Assembly: GCA_945870865.1 (NCBI GenBank)
Contig: CAMBTO010000014.1
Coordinates: 1-37,191 of the forward strand
DNA: 37,191 nt
Source: Klebsiella pneumoniae
GTDB lineage: Bacteria; Pseudomonadota; Gammaproteobacteria; Eutrophobiales; Eutrophobiaceae
Reading direction: 5' to 3'
Shown here: positions 11,569 through 24,780 of the stretch, in pieces
Layout of the letters: the number at the start of each line of letters is the position of its first letter
Position numbering within the stretch: the stretch's first letter is position 1
Notes under the pieces: generated by a model
Database searches by the model: none
What the model saw: only the letters and a program-made list of their open reading frames with translations
Told to the model about the DNA's origin: nothing
Position numbers and translations under genes: made by a program

Positions 11569-12522
11569 ATGCTTATCAGGTACCCGACAGATATAAAACC
11601 CTCGGAGATCACCAGCAAGACGGATTATCTCAACCGGCGCAAATTTATCCAGGGCAGCCTGGGTACCGGGCTGGTACTGGCGAACAGCAGTCTTCTGCTT
11701 CACTCACCGACTGTGCAGGCCGGCACACCGTTAGCGGATGTAATTAAAAGCCCGCTGTCTACGGCAGGTGAAACCCTGACCCCGCTCGAGGCGGTTACCA
11801 CCTATAATAATTTTTATGAGTTCGGTACTGCAAAGGAAGATCCGGCAGAAAATTCCGGCAAATTCAAGCCGCAGCCATGGACGGTGTCAGTAGAGGGCGA
11901 ATGCAACAAACCCGGCACCTATAATCTGGAAGATATCGTCAAACCACACAAGCTGGAAGAACGCATCTACCGACTACGCTGTGTCGAGGCTTGGTCAATG
12001 GTTATACCCTGGGTAGGGATCCCTCTGGCAGAGGTTTTAAAACGTTTTGAACCAAATGCCGATGCGAAATATGTCGCGTTTACTACCATAATGCGACCGG
12101 AAGAAATGCCCGGGCAACGTTATGATGTGCTCGACTGGCCTTACGTCGAGGGACTCAGAATCGATGAATCCATGAACCCATTAGCCATACTCGCTGTTGG
12201 TCTGTATGGAGAAGAACTACCCAACCAAAATGGAGCCCCGCTCAGACTGGTCGTGCCCTGGAAGTATGGATACAAGAGTATCAAGTCGATTGTGAAGATC
12301 GCTTTTACCAGCAAGAAACCACCTACCTCCTGGAATCGTTCGGCTCCGAATGAGTACGGATTTTATTCAAATGTGAATCCCGAGGTTGATCACCCGCGCT
12401 GGAGTCAGGCCAAAGAACGTCGTATAGGCAGTTTCCTGAAGCAGGACACATTGATGTTCAATGGTTATGCAGACCAAGTCGCCTCACTTTATGCGGGCAT
12501 GAATCTGAAACGGAATTTCTGA
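11569..12522 (+). CDS. msrP: Periplasmic methionine sulfoxide reductase, molybdopterin subunit, copy 1
   Basis: MsrP (YedY) reduces oxidised methionine in envelope proteins using a Mo-molybdopterin cofactor and electrons from MsrQ. The Tat signal has NRRKFIQ at about residue 23, a hydrophobic stretch and a likely cut after VQA. The cofactor Cys is in [15 protein letters not shown], and the C-terminal [17 protein letters not shown] is typical. An in-frame GTG at 11461 lies inside purL; the ATG at 11569, with GGAGG 8 bp upstream, is the better start and gives 317 residues, like its neighbour. It begins 65 bp after purL and is followed 24 bp later by a second copy. Confidence 0.93.
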   Translation: MLIRYPTDIKPSEITSKTDYLNRRKFIQGSLGTGLVLANSSLLLHSPTVQAGTPLADVIKSPLSTAGETLTPLEAVTTYNNFYEFGTAKEDPAENSGKFKPQPWTVSVEGECNKPGTYNLEDIVKPHKLEERIYRLRCVEAWSMVIPWVGIPLAEVLKRFEPNADAKYVAFTTIMRPEEMPGQRYDVLDWPYVEGLRIDESMNPLAILAVGLYGEELPNQNGAPLRLVVPWKYGYKSIKSIVKIAFTSKKPPTSWNRSAPNEYGFYSNVNPEVDHPRWSQAKERRIGSFLKQDTLMFNGYADQVASLYAGMNLKRNF

Positions 12523-12546
12523 GGTCTACAACCTGGATATTGAGCG

Positions 12547-13503
12547 ATGCTGATTAAGAAACCAGATCTGATCAAGCCTTCGGAAATTACCAGCAAGTCA
12601 GCGTATCTTTCGCGTCGCCAGTTTATCAAATCCACCGTACACGCCGGAATGGCAGGTATAGTCACCAGCAGTGGTCTGTTGCCTATTGCAAAGTCCGAAG
12701 CTGCTATACTGGGCAACATTGTTAAAAGCCCCCTGTCTGATACTCAGGAACAACTGACCGACCTTGAATCCATCCGTACCTACAACAACTTTCTGGAATT
12801 CGGCAACGACAAGAAAGATGCCTCGAAACATGCTGGCAAACTGACCATCCTCCCGTGGAGCATTACTGTTGATGGCGAGTGCAACAAACCTGGCGTGTTT
12901 AATCTGGAAGATGTAATCAAGCCGCACCAACTGGAAGAACGGATCTATCGACTGCGCTGTATTGAGGCCTGGTCCATGGTAATCCCATGGACAGGGATTT
13001 CGCTCGCGGAGGTGCTAAAACGCTTTGAACCCAACTCCAGTGCAAAATTCGTTACCTTTACCACGGTCTACCGCCCGGAAGAAATGCCCGGACAGAAAAA
13101 TAACCGGAATCTGAAGTGGCCCTATCTGGAAGGGTTGCGTATTGATGAGGCAATGCACCCATTGTCCATTCTTGCTGTCGGATTGTATGGCGAGGAACTG
13201 ATGAACCAGAACGGCGCCCCCATCCGGCTGGTTGTGCCATGGAAATACGGAATCAAGAGTATCAAATCGATCGTCAAGATCAGTTTTGTACGTGAACTGC
13301 CCCCGACTATCTGGACGCAATTTGATGCAAAGGAATTCGGGTTCTACTCGAATGTAAATCCACAGGTCGACCATCCTCGCTGGAGCCAGTCCAAGGAACG
13401 GCGGATAGGTAATCTGCTCAAACAGGATACCCTGATATTTAACGGCTATGCCGATCAGGTCGCTTCCATGTATAGCGGCATGGATTTACTAATCAACTTT
13501 TAA
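12547..13503 (+). CDS. msrP: Periplasmic methionine sulfoxide reductase, molybdopterin subunit, copy 2
   Basis: A 318-residue paralogue of the gene just upstream, similar along its whole length (about two thirds identical by eye). It has its own Tat signal (SRRQFIK), the same cofactor-Cys segment [15 protein letters not shown], and the conserved [14 protein letters not shown] and [16 protein letters not shown] blocks. The signal region and the segment around residue 180 ([12 protein letters not shown] versus [11 protein letters not shown]) differ most. Both copies keep the residues expected for activity, so neither looks like a pseudogene. It sits 6 bp before msrQ, placing both reductases in one operon with a single membrane partner. 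Confidence 0.92.
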   Translation: MLIKKPDLIKPSEITSKSAYLSRRQFIKSTVHAGMAGIVTSSGLLPIAKSEAAILGNIVKSPLSDTQEQLTDLESIRTYNNFLEFGNDKKDASKHAGKLTILPWSITVDGECNKPGVFNLEDVIKPHQLEERIYRLRCIEAWSMVIPWTGISLAEVLKRFEPNSSAKFVTFTTVYRPEEMPGQKNNRNLKWPYLEGLRIDEAMHPLSILAVGLYGEELMNQNGAPIRLVVPWKYGIKSIKSIVKISFVRELPPTIWTQFDAKEFGFYSNVNPQVDHPRWSQSKERRIGNLLKQDTLIFNGYADQVASMYSGMDLLINF

Positions 13504-13509
13504 TCCGCC

Positions 13510-14106
13510 ATGAAATTATTCGTTAAACCGGCAGTGTTCATACTGTCACTCGTTCCGGTTGCCCTGCTGACATACTACGGATTTACCAGACAATTAACAG
13601 CAAACCCGATTGAATTTATCACTCATTACACCGGTGACTGGGCACTTTACTTCCTGCTGATAACCTTGGCGGTAACCCCACTCAGGGTAATAACGGGCAA
13701 TATTACTGTGAACCGTTACCGGCGGATGCTCGGCTTGTTTGCGTTTTTTTATGCCTGTCTGCACGTTATGACCTATTTTGTACTGGATCAGTTTTTTGAT
13801 GTAGAAGCTATCATCAACGATATTGTGAAGAGACCGTATATCACGGTTGGCTTTAGCGCATTCGTGTTACTGGTGCCACTGGCCCTGACCTCTACCCGAA
13901 ACATGGTTATGCGTCTGGGCAAACGCTGGCGACAGTTGCATTCGATGGTTTACCCGCTGACCGGGCTCGCCCTCCTGCACTACTATTGGCTGGTCAAGGC
14001 GGATACATGTACTCCGATCCTGCTGGGAATCATTTTTACCCTGTTGATGTTACTTCGAACCACCTGGTTTAAACAGGCCAGGGATCGCATCGCTGCCTCA
14101 CTTTAA
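13510..14106 (+). CDS. msrQ: Heme-binding membrane subunit of the MsrPQ system
   Basis: An inner-membrane b-type cytochrome (YedZ) of 198 residues that passes electrons to MsrP. About six hydrophobic helices are visible. Candidate heme-ligand His residues are in FFYACLHVMTYFV and in the QLHSMVYPLTGLALLHYYW region. The ferric-reductase-like fold, the MRLGKRWRQLHS loop and the gene order are characteristic. It follows the second msrP by 6 bp. Confidence 0.93.
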   Translation: MKLFVKPAVFILSLVPVALLTYYGFTRQLTANPIEFITHYTGDWALYFLLITLAVTPLRVITGNITVNRYRRMLGLFAFFYACLHVMTYFVLDQFFDVEAIINDIVKRPYITVGFSAFVLLVPLALTSTRNMVMRLGKRWRQLHSMVYPLTGLALLHYYWLVKADTCTPILLGIIFTLLMLLRTTWFKQARDRIAASL

Positions 14107-14155
14107 GTACTTGTGATTCCAGACATTTTCCGGAAAGTACGTTAATCTGATCCCC

Positions 14156-14713
14156 ATGAATAAAAAGGGCCTGCCACCGGAAGACATCGAACTGTTCCGC
14201 CAACATGCGGGTGAGGTCAAACCGATTTTAAGCAACACGATAGAATTACCCCGACCGGTATCACGCAAAAGGCACAGACATCCGGAAACTGCCAGCCGCG
14301 CCGTTCCGATGGGCGCCATGTCTGACCAGCCAACCTACATACCTGCTGAAATCGATATCAGCGATGAGAATTATATCCATTTCAAACGACCCGGCATACA
14401 GGACCGGATATTCAGGAGATTGCTACGTGGTCAAATACCGATCGTGGCTGAACTGGATTTGCACGGAATGACGGTCTATAACGCAAAAATTGCGCTGGAT
14501 CAGTTCATGGACCATATTCGCCAACACGAACGCCAGGTATGTATCAGGATTATCCACGGCAAGGGATACGGTTCCCGGGACGGACTGCCCGTCATCAAAA
14601 GACAGACCCAGCTTTGGTTGCAGTGCAATATAAACATACTGGCCTATTGTTCCTGCACACCGGCAGACGGGGGAACAGGAGCGATATATGTTCTTGTGAA
14701 AAATTGTGCATAA
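14156..14713 (+). CDS. Smr-domain protein, SmrB/YfcN-like
   Basis: A 185-residue soluble protein with a basic, probably disordered N-terminal third and a C-terminal Smr domain from about residue 95: ELDLHGMTVYNAK, then RIIHGKGYGSRDG and the end GAIYVLVK. Smr proteins of this size act on nucleic acids; E. coli SmrB cleaves mRNA at collided ribosomes. Assignment to SmrB rather than another Smr protein is likely from length and layout but not proven. It begins 49 bp after msrQ on the same strand. Confidence 0.85.
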   Translation: MNKKGLPPEDIELFRQHAGEVKPILSNTIELPRPVSRKRHRHPETASRAVPMGAMSDQPTYIPAEIDISDENYIHFKRPGIQDRIFRRLLRGQIPIVAELDLHGMTVYNAKIALDQFMDHIRQHERQVCIRIIHGKGYGSRDGLPVIKRQTQLWLQCNINILAYCSCTPADGGTGAIYVLVKNCA

Positions 14714-14867
14714 ATAACTCAATTACACCATAGTTGATATATTCATGAACTACGTAATATAAAATAATTGCCGTCACTAATCCAAGTCAGATCAGAGATT
14801 GATTAACTTCTATGGAGTTTAAGTTTTTAATAAAAAAACAGTTCTAATATTTGACTGAAATCTTGAT
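14714..14867. other. AT-rich convergent intergenic region
   Basis: 154 bp between the ends of the Smr gene and ispF, markedly AT-rich. I see no ORF, clear GC-rich terminator stem or repeat. Confidence 0.5.
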
Positions 14868-15365
14868 TTAATAACTTGGTTGAATTGCGGTTAGGCTTCG
14901 AGAAATCATAACCACCGCATATACCGCCACCCCCTCTTTCCTGCCAACAAAGCCCATCCCTTCTGTTGTAGTTGCCTTGATACTGACCTCGTCTATAGAT
15001 ACATCAAGATCCTGGGCAAGTAACTTTCGCATCTCATCTATATATGGCATTAACTTCGGTGCCTGTGCGAGTATCGTAATGTCGGCATTACCTGGCTTGT
15101 AACCCCTCTCCTTTATCAACCCATTTACCTTTCTGAGTAAAATGCGGCTGTCTATATTCCTGAAATCAGGGTCCGTGTCAGGGAAATGTTTACCTATATC
15201 ACCCAGGGCAGCAGCGCCTAGTAATGCATCACATAAGGCGTGAATAACGGCATCACCATCAGAGTGTGCAAGCAGGCCTTTTTCATATGGGATCGTAACC
15301 CCTCCCAGAACGAGCGGTTTGCCTTCGATAAACTTATGGGCGTCATACCCGTGGCCTATTCTCAT
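14868..15365 (-). CDS. ispF: 2-C-methyl-D-erythritol 2,4-cyclodiphosphate synthase
   Basis: Fifth step of the MEP isoprenoid pathway: cyclises CDP-methylerythritol 2-phosphate and releases CMP. The metal site [12 protein letters not shown] is at the N-terminus and [20 protein letters not shown] follows near residue 31. Also visible are [11 protein letters not shown] and the late [16 protein letters not shown]. At 165 residues it has normal length. Its ATG shares one base with the ispD stop (TAATG), implying translational coupling. Confidence 0.96.
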   Translation of the reverse strand: MRIGHGYDAHKFIEGKPLVLGGVTIPYEKGLLAHSDGDAVIHALCDALLGAAALGDIGKHFPDTDPDFRNIDSRILLRKVNGLIKERGYKPGNADITILAQAPKLMPYIDEMRKLLAQDLDVSIDEVSIKATTTEGMGFVGRKEGVAVYAVVMISRSLTAIQPSY

Positions 15366-16072
15366 TACTGCGTCTCCTGTTGTCTCAGGTATATCTCTGC
15401 AAGTGATAAATCTGCAGGATGGGTAATCTTGATATTGTCCGGGTGACCTTCCACCATCAAGGGACAGAGGCCGGTCATCTCAATCGCCTGTGCTTCATCT
15501 GTCACGGCCATATTCTGGCCAACGACCTTTTCCAGGGCGGCTCGCAGTGTGCCCAACGGGAATATCTGCGGCGTCTGTGCATGCCAGAGCTGGTCTCGGC
15601 TGACTGTTGTGGTAATCCTGTTGCCTGCGTCTGCCCGTTTCATGGTATCGCGCACTGGCATAGCCAATATTGCGCCATCAACACATAGACTCGTAGCATT
15701 GATTAATTTTTTTATATCTGCAGGGCGTACACATGGCCTGGCTGCATCATGGACCAGTACCCAGTCATCAGCATCAGCCATTTTTTCCAGATACCGTAAC
15801 CCGTTCAGGACGGACTGGTAACGCTCTGCACCACCGATGGTGGTATGGATAAGGGTGTTTGAAGTTAACTGCAGGGACTGCCAGTAAAGATCATCTGCTG
15901 CAAGTACGACTACCAGACCCTTAATCGCGTCTATACCAGTAAATCGTTGCAGGGTATGTTCCAGTACTGTTTTGCCCGCAAGTGGCATGTACTGTTTTGG
16001 AATCCCGGTACCCATTCTGGTTCCGAGACCTGCTGCAGGTATGACTGTCCAACACGTCCGCGGTGTTCCCAT
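15365..16072 (-). CDS. ispD: 2-C-methyl-D-erythritol 4-phosphate cytidylyltransferase
   Basis: Third step of the MEP pathway: transfers CMP from CTP to methylerythritol phosphate. The CTP-binding start is [20 protein letters not shown], followed by [13 protein letters not shown] near residue 100 and the C-terminal [15 protein letters not shown]. At 235 residues it has normal length. It lies 6 bp after ftsB and overlaps ispF by one base. CTP synthase is encoded upstream in the same cluster. Confidence 0.96.
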   Translation of the reverse strand: MGTPRTCWTVIPAAGLGTRMGTGIPKQYMPLAGKTVLEHTLQRFTGIDAIKGLVVVLAADDLYWQSLQLTSNTLIHTTIGGAERYQSVLNGLRYLEKMADADDWVLVHDAARPCVRPADIKKLINATSLCVDGAILAMPVRDTMKRADAGNRITTTVSRDQLWHAQTPQIFPLGTLRAALEKVVGQNMAVTDEAQAIEMTGLCPLMVEGHPDNIKITHPADLSLAEIYLRQQETQ

Positions 16073-16078
16073 GGGCAG

Positions 16079-16381
16079 TTATTCTCGAGGAGTTGAGGTT
16101 ATGCTTTCTGGTTTATCTACAATAATATAAAAGGTTTCACCTGATCGTACCATGCCCATCTCACTTCTGGCGCGTTCCTCAATGGCTTCCATGCCCTGTT
16201 TCAGATCCATTACTTCCGCTTCGAGTGACAGGTTACGTTCGGTCAATTTTTCATTTTCGGCAATCTGGGTAGCCTTGATCTCTTCCAGACTCCAGACATC
16301 AGGCACGCTTCCGTTACCGAGCCAGAGTCGGATTTGCAGCAAAACCAGTAATATCAGTAGTGTAAAATTTACAAATTTCAT
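16079..16381 (-). CDS. ftsB: Cell division protein FtsB
   Basis: A small bitopic division protein of 100 residues: one N-terminal membrane helix (residues 3-21, FVNFTLLILLVLLQIRLWLG), then a periplasmic coiled coil rich in Glu and Leu (KLTERNLSLEAEVMDLKQG) and the family segment ARSEMGMVRSGETFYIIV. With FtsL and FtsQ it forms the complex that activates septal peptidoglycan synthesis. The position between eno and ispD is the usual gammaproteobacterial one. Confidence 0.93.
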   Translation of the reverse strand: MKFVNFTLLILLVLLQIRLWLGNGSVPDVWSLEEIKATQIAENEKLTERNLSLEAEVMDLKQGMEAIEERARSEMGMVRSGETFYIIVDKPESITSTPRE

Positions 16382-16430
16382 CCGGTTGTCCTGATAAATC
16401 CAAAAAACAGCTACCGGCCAGGTTGACAGG

Positions 16431-20423
<3,993 letters not shown>

Positions 20424-20945
20424 CTATGTGGGGCCTGGGACCAACTCCATTTCAAAGTCGTCCATTTCAAATCCGTTACCGATATCCACAACGATGTCAC
20501 CGGTGATGGCAAAGCCAATTTTTTGGTAAGCGGCAAGAGTAGCATGATTGTATTTATTGACCGTTAGATACAGTCTGTCCAGGCCATGACCTCTGGCCAG
20601 ATTGCAGGCTATATCAATCACGTACCGTGCCAGCCCTTGGCATCGCCAGTCTGCCAGCAGGTATAGCTTACTGATTTGCAGACACTGTCTGTCGGGGCGA
20701 AGTACAAAGGCGGTATACCCGGCAATACTACCTGCTGACTGAATCAGGTAATAACGGTAGTCTTGCCGGATCTGTTCCTGTATTACCGGGAAACTCTGGA
20801 ACCGGTCCAGCATATAGTCGACCTGGCCCTGACCGATTATGGCAGGGTAATGCTGGTTCCAGATTTGAAATGCCAGGTCAACCGTCTGCCGGATCTGCTG
20901 CTCAGACTTGACCTCAACCAAACCGCTGTTTTTGGGCCACCGCAT
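20424..20945 (-). CDS. GNAT-family N-acetyltransferase
   Basis: A 173-residue GNAT protein. The core strand IAGYTAFVL is followed by QISKLYLLADWRCQGLARYV, which contains the acetyl-CoA-binding Q/R-x-x-G-x-A motif, then LYLTVNKYNHATLAAYQKIGF, typical of the GNAT C-terminal motif. The closing IGNGFEMDDFEME resembles GNAT proteins that act on small molecules or amino acids, but the substrate is unknown. It lies 23 bp downstream of the baeR-like gene on the same strand and may be co-transcribed with it. Confidence 0.82.
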   Translation of the reverse strand: MRWPKNSGLVEVKSEQQIRQTVDLAFQIWNQHYPAIIGQGQVDYMLDRFQSFPVIQEQIRQDYRYYLIQSAGSIAGYTAFVLRPDRQCLQISKLYLLADWRCQGLARYVIDIACNLARGHGLDRLYLTVNKYNHATLAAYQKIGFAITGDIVVDIGNGFEMDDFEMELVPGPT

Positions 20946-20968
20946 ATTTACCAGCGCTGGACCGGAGT

Positions 20969-21655
20969 TTACAGGTCAAGTTGCTCGAATTTATAACCAA
21001 TCCCATACACAGACTGGATAAACTCCTGCCCCGGCAAGGCGTCTGAAATCTTGCGCCTGAGCTTCTTGATATGACTGTCGATGGTACGATCACTGACAAT
21101 CCGATGATCGTGGTATATCCGATCTATTAACTGGTTACGGGTAAAAATCCGGCCAGGATCCGAGGCCAGCAGTTTAAGTAACTGGAACTCGACCACCGTC
21201 AGTTCGAGCGACTGGCCCTTTAATATGGCCATATTGCGGGTTTCATCCAGAATCAGCTCCTCGGTCTGCAGGAGGCCACCCCGGCTACGGCGCAGTACCG
21301 CCTTGACGCGGGCCACCACCTCTCTCGGACTGAACGGTTTGCAGATGTAGTCATCCGCACCCAGCTCCAGCCCCAGCAAGCGGTCGATTTCCTCTACCCG
21401 GGCGGTCAGCATGATGATAGGCACCTCCGAAAAACGCCTGATTTCCTTGCATATTTCCATACCGTCCTTGCCCGGTAACATAATGTCCAGCAATAACAGG
21501 GAAGGCATATTCAGCTTCATCGCCGGTATGACCTGTAATCCGTCCATCAGACAATCGGTCTGGTACCCGCTGCTTTGCAGATAATCGTTTAACAGCGATG
21601 CGAGCTTCGGTTCATCCTCGACGATCAGTATGCGGGATTCCTTATCTCTCATCAC
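20969..21655 (-). CDS. baeR: BaeR-like OmpR-family response regulator
   Basis: A 228-residue regulator. The receiver domain has the acidic pair in ILIVEDEP, the phospho-Asp in LLLLDIMLPG, Thr in IIMLTAR and Lys in DDYICKPFSP. The winged-helix DNA-binding domain ends with SDRTIDSHIKKLRRKI and VYGIGYKFE. The segment RVEEIDRLLGLELGADDYICKPFSPREVVARVKAVLRR (about residues 85-122) closely follows E. coli BaeR, which responds to envelope stress and controls efflux genes. No such target is in this window, so the role here is inferred only from similarity. Its start overlaps the sensor kinase stop by 4 bp. Confidence 0.85.
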   Translation of the reverse strand: MMRDKESRILIVEDEPKLASLLNDYLQSSGYQTDCLMDGLQVIPAMKLNMPSLLLLDIMLPGKDGMEICKEIRRFSEVPIIMLTARVEEIDRLLGLELGADDYICKPFSPREVVARVKAVLRRSRGGLLQTEELILDETRNMAILKGQSLELTVVEFQLLKLLASDPGRIFTRNQLIDRIYHDHRIVSDRTIDSHIKKLRRKISDALPGQEFIQSVYGIGYKFEQLDL

Positions 21656-23094
21656 GAGCGAACCAGCGGTAACTCAATTGTGATTTGCAGACCATCGTAG
21701 GGTGAGCGCCATGCGCTGATATGACCTTGATGGGCCTCGACAATGTTCTTGCAGATAGCAAGGCCAAGTCCCGTACCACCGGTTTCGCGACTGCGAGAAG
21801 ACTCCACCCGATACAACCGGTCAAACAGTCGGGGAATCTCCATATCGGGGACAGACGGCTCGGTGTCGTTGAACTGTATTTCAACCTGCTGTGCCTTCTC
21901 GATTACCTTAATCTCAAGTTTGCCACCCGCGTCGGTATATCTCAGCGAATTTGTCAGCAGGTTGGCAAACAACTGGCCAAATCGGTCCCGATCGGCCAGC
22001 ACCTTGATCGGTCCTGGTGGCAACACCATTACGATTCGAATATTCTTCTTCTCGAACTCCTCAGTGAAGATGGAGACAGACTGTTGCAGGATTTCAAGCA
22101 GGTTCAGTTTATGCTTCTGGTAACTCAACGCACCGATATCGGACATCGACAATTCATACAGGTCCTTGACCAACCGGTCGAGGTTCATCACCTCGCTATG
22201 CAGGTTTTCCAGCGTCTCCGGGGTCAGTTTGCGCACCTGATCCTGGATAGCCTCGATTTCACCACGCAGGATGGCCAGCGGTGTGCGTAACTCGTGGGAG
22301 ATGTCTGCTATCCACTGACACCGGGCCTTTTCGTTCTCTTCCAGTGTCCTGGCCAGCACATTGAAATCCTGGGACAACTTGCCCAGCTCATCATTGGAGA
22401 TAGAGGGAATCCGGATACCGTAGTTTCCCGAGGCCAGTTCGCGGGTTCCGGTCGCCAGCGTATTGATCCGGGTAACCAGATATCTGGCCAGCGGTATCGA
22501 AAGGACAAAGGTCAGCAACGCGATCACTACCGCAATAATATTGAAGCCACGGATCTGCTGTTTGGAAAACTCAATGTCAGGGGTCTCCAGCACTGTCAGC
22601 AATGGTCTTGCCGCCAGATATCCGACTACCTTCGAATTGACATAAATCGGCTTGAACTCAGTCCCCGCAGGTTGCTCAATTTCGCGCCCGACAACATGCT
22701 CTTTGTTGACGTCGAGTAATGCCACATTGGAACGATAAAACCGGCGCTCACGTTTGGAGATATTACGGTTGGGGTCATCCAGATTGAGGATGTCTGTCGG
22801 TGCCGCATTATTATTGCTGTTTCCGTGACGTGTTGTGGCACGGGCAAAATTCGATACCACCAGATCATTCCAGCGGTCCTCATCCTCGCGGATGACGTCC
22901 CAGCTCCCGTGTTTCTGGTATTCCTCGCCCAGATTTGCAATCAGGTTGTTCTGGGCCTCCTGTTCGTATTCATTGACGTACTGAAGAAAACTTCGATCAA
23001 AACTTTCCTGCAGCAGATAGACCATGCCACCAATCGCCGCCAGTAACAGCACGGTAATCGACAGGAATATCTTGTATTTCAGTTTGAAAATCAT
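21652..23094 (-). CDS. baeS: BaeS-like sensor histidine kinase
   Basis: A 480-residue inner-membrane kinase. TM1 is at residues 9-26, a periplasmic sensor domain of about 140 residues follows, TM2 (FNIIAVVIALLTFVLSIPLA) is near residue 185, then a HAMP domain. The phospho-accepting His is in WIADISHELRTPLAILRGE, the N box in FANLLTNSLRYTDAGG and the ATP lid in GGTGLGLAICKNIVEAHQG. The periplasmic part contains an ESFDRSFLQYVNEYEQE stretch as in BaeS. It overlaps the response regulator, forming an operon with it and probably the GNAT gene. Confidence 0.87.
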   Translation of the reverse strand: MIFKLKYKIFLSITVLLLAAIGGMVYLLQESFDRSFLQYVNEYEQEAQNNLIANLGEEYQKHGSWDVIREDEDRWNDLVVSNFARATTRHGNSNNNAAPTDILNLDDPNRNISKRERRFYRSNVALLDVNKEHVVGREIEQPAGTEFKPIYVNSKVVGYLAARPLLTVLETPDIEFSKQQIRGFNIIAVVIALLTFVLSIPLARYLVTRINTLATGTRELASGNYGIRIPSISNDELGKLSQDFNVLARTLEENEKARCQWIADISHELRTPLAILRGEIEAIQDQVRKLTPETLENLHSEVMNLDRLVKDLYELSMSDIGALSYQKHKLNLLEILQQSVSIFTEEFEKKNIRIVMVLPPGPIKVLADRDRFGQLFANLLTNSLRYTDAGGKLEIKVIEKAQQVEIQFNDTEPSVPDMEIPRLFDRLYRVESSRSRETGGTGLGLAICKNIVEAHQGHISAWRSPYDGLQITIELPLVRS

Positions 23095-23236
23095 GGACAG
23101 GGATTTTTTCCAAAGTAACCCGGGACGAAAATTCTACAATTATTGGAAGTGTGATCATAAATTTATTTCACCAGATCACCGCATTTACACAATATTTGCT
23201 CATTTCCTGCATGTATGGCAGGGACTGGACTTTTGG

Positions 23237-23395
23237 TCAGCTGATGTGCCGCAATCGCTGCAACTGGCGATCATGGAAATTGCCCATGATTATGAGAGCA
23301 AAAATCGCACCCCACATGGCCCAGGCCATATCCGACTGAGTGTCCCAGATGTAACCCTGGGTACCCAGAAAATAGTCGCCTGCAGCAATATCCAT
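23237..23395 (-). pseudogene. C-terminal mini-ORF of a DUF2238 (YjdF-like) membrane protein
   Basis: A 52-codon ORF reads MDIAAGDYFLGTQGYIWDTQ, then a membrane stretch (WGAIFALIIMG) and HDRQLQRL. This is the C-terminal block of DUF2238 inner-membrane proteins, which are normally about 200 residues; the upstream helices are absent and a stop codon lies just before the ATG. It has its own ATG with AGAAGG about 7 bp upstream, so it might still be translated as a one-helix microprotein. It lies between metZ and baeS on the same strand. Confidence 0.6.
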
Positions 23396-23502
23396 ACTGC
23401 ACCTTCTGCTTAATCAACCATGCATTCAGTGTACAACTTCGCCCAGATCGATACCAGAACTGCCGTTGGCAGCAGCCATCGCGTCCAGCTTAACAGGCGC
23501 GA

Positions 23503-24699
23503 CTATTTCCTAGCTGCCGTCATCGCGATATCAAGGTCACGCAGCAAGTCATCAATCGCCTCATGGCCTACAGACAGACGTATCAGACTGTCTGTAATAC
23601 CGACTTGCGCCCGCTCTTCCGATGTTACCCGATGATGTGTCGTTGTCGCCGGATGAGTAACGGTGCTCTTCACATCCCCCAGATTCGCCGTAATTGTGAA
23701 GATGCTGGTCGCGTCTATAAACTTCCAGGCCATCTCGCGGCCGCCGTCGATATCAAAACTGACCATACCTCCGGCACCACTCTGCTGACGCTGGGCGAGT
23801 TCATACTGGGGATGAGTAGGCAACCCCGGATAATGGACCCTTTTGACACCCTTCTGGATCGACAGCCACTCGGCCACCTTCTGCGCGTTCTGGCAATGCG
23901 CCTGCATACGGATATTCAGCGTCTCCAGACCCTTGAGGAACACCCAGGCGTTGAACGCACTCATGGTTGGCCCGGCAGTACGCAGAAATATCAGGATGTC
24001 TTCCTCCATCTGTTTGGCCGGGCCCACAATTGCCCCACCGATACAACGGCCCTGTCCATCCAGATATTTCGTTGCAGAATGGATCACATAGTCTGCGCCG
24101 AGCCGCAGTGGCTGTTGCAATGCCGGTGTACAGAAACAATTGTCCACCACCAGCAGGCAATTGTTCTCATGTGCCAGCGTGGCCAGTCGACGAATATCAG
24201 CAATTTCCGCCATTGGATTTGACGGGGTCTCCAGAAACAGGATTTTTGTTTCAGGGCGCATGGCCGCGGCCCAGGCATCATAATCAGACAAGGGGACATA
24301 CGTGGTTGATATATTGAACTTGCCCAGGATCTTGCTGAAAAGCGCAACAGTCGTACCAAAGATATTTTTTGCCGACACAATATGATCACCGGACTTCAGT
24401 AAGGCCATACAGGTAGTCAGTATCGCGCTCATGCCGGAGGACGTCGCGATGCAACGGTCACCACCTTCCATCGCCGCCAGTCGTTCTTCGAACGTCCGCA
24501 CCGTCGGGTTGGTAAACCGCGAATAGATATTGCCCGGCTCCTCACCGGAGAACCGTGCAGCAGCCTCTGCCGCATTATCAAATACAAAACTGGACGTCAG
24601 GAAGATAGGCTCACTGTTCTCGTTTTCCTGCGTACGTGTCTGACCGGCCCGGATTGAACGCGTCTGTATGTCATATTTCGACGGATCAAATTTACTCAT
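23503..24699 (-). CDS. metZ: O-succinylhomoserine sulfhydrylase
   Basis: A PLP enzyme making homocysteine from O-succinylhomoserine and sulfide (direct sulfhydrylation). At 398 residues it has the family start YDIQTRSIRAGQ, the GEEPGNIYSRFTNPTV block, SSGMSAILTT (phosphate contacts), VVDNCFCTPALQQPL and the PLP Lys in SATKYLDGQGR. MetZ is favoured over MetB/MetC from the overall pattern and the C-terminal TTTHHRVTSEERAQVGI. A GGAGA ribosome site lies at 24711-24715. Paired hairpins in the leader suggest regulation by attenuation. Confidence 0.92.
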   Translation of the reverse strand: MSKFDPSKYDIQTRSIRAGQTRTQENENSEPIFLTSSFVFDNAAEAAARFSGEEPGNIYSRFTNPTVRTFEERLAAMEGGDRCIATSSGMSAILTTCMALLKSGDHIVSAKNIFGTTVALFSKILGKFNISTTYVPLSDYDAWAAAMRPETKILFLETPSNPMAEIADIRRLATLAHENNCLLVVDNCFCTPALQQPLRLGADYVIHSATKYLDGQGRCIGGAIVGPAKQMEEDILIFLRTAGPTMSAFNAWVFLKGLETLNIRMQAHCQNAQKVAEWLSIQKGVKRVHYPGLPTHPQYELAQRQQSGAGGMVSFDIDGGREMAWKFIDATSIFTITANLGDVKSTVTHPATTTHHRVTSEERAQVGITDSLIRLSVGHEAIDDLLRDLDIAMTAARK

Positions 24700-24722
24700 A
24701 GAATTACTGTTCTCCAGAAACT

Positions 24723-24780
24723 AAAAAACCTGCATAAGCTGTCGCTAAAGCAGGCTGGTTTTCTTTAGCGGTATTTTTTA
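24723..24780 (-). promoter_or_regulatory. metZ leader with two competing hairpins; possible attenuator
   Basis: Read on the metZ strand, the first hairpin pairs CGCTAAAG (24770-24763) with CTTTAGCG (24750-24743). The second pairs AGCCTGC (24756-24750) with GCAGGTT (24733-24727) and runs into six T residues ending at 24723, like an intrinsic terminator, 23 bp before the metZ start. The arms interlock, so they form alternatives or a pseudoknot. On the plus strand the first hairpin is followed by a T run at 24774-24779, so a plain bidirectional terminator is also possible. Confidence 0.5.

Noticed and set aside
23405-23502. A short hydrophobic reading frame directly after the metZ stop (RWLLPTAVLVSIWAKLY)
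   Set aside because: It has no ATG, GTG or TTG start with a ribosome site before the hydrophobic part and is too short to support a gene call.
24723-24780. SAM-II riboswitch upstream of metZ
   Set aside because: A pseudoknot-like layout is present, but the conserved SAM-II core bases known to me are not seen, so only a generic attenuator is proposed.
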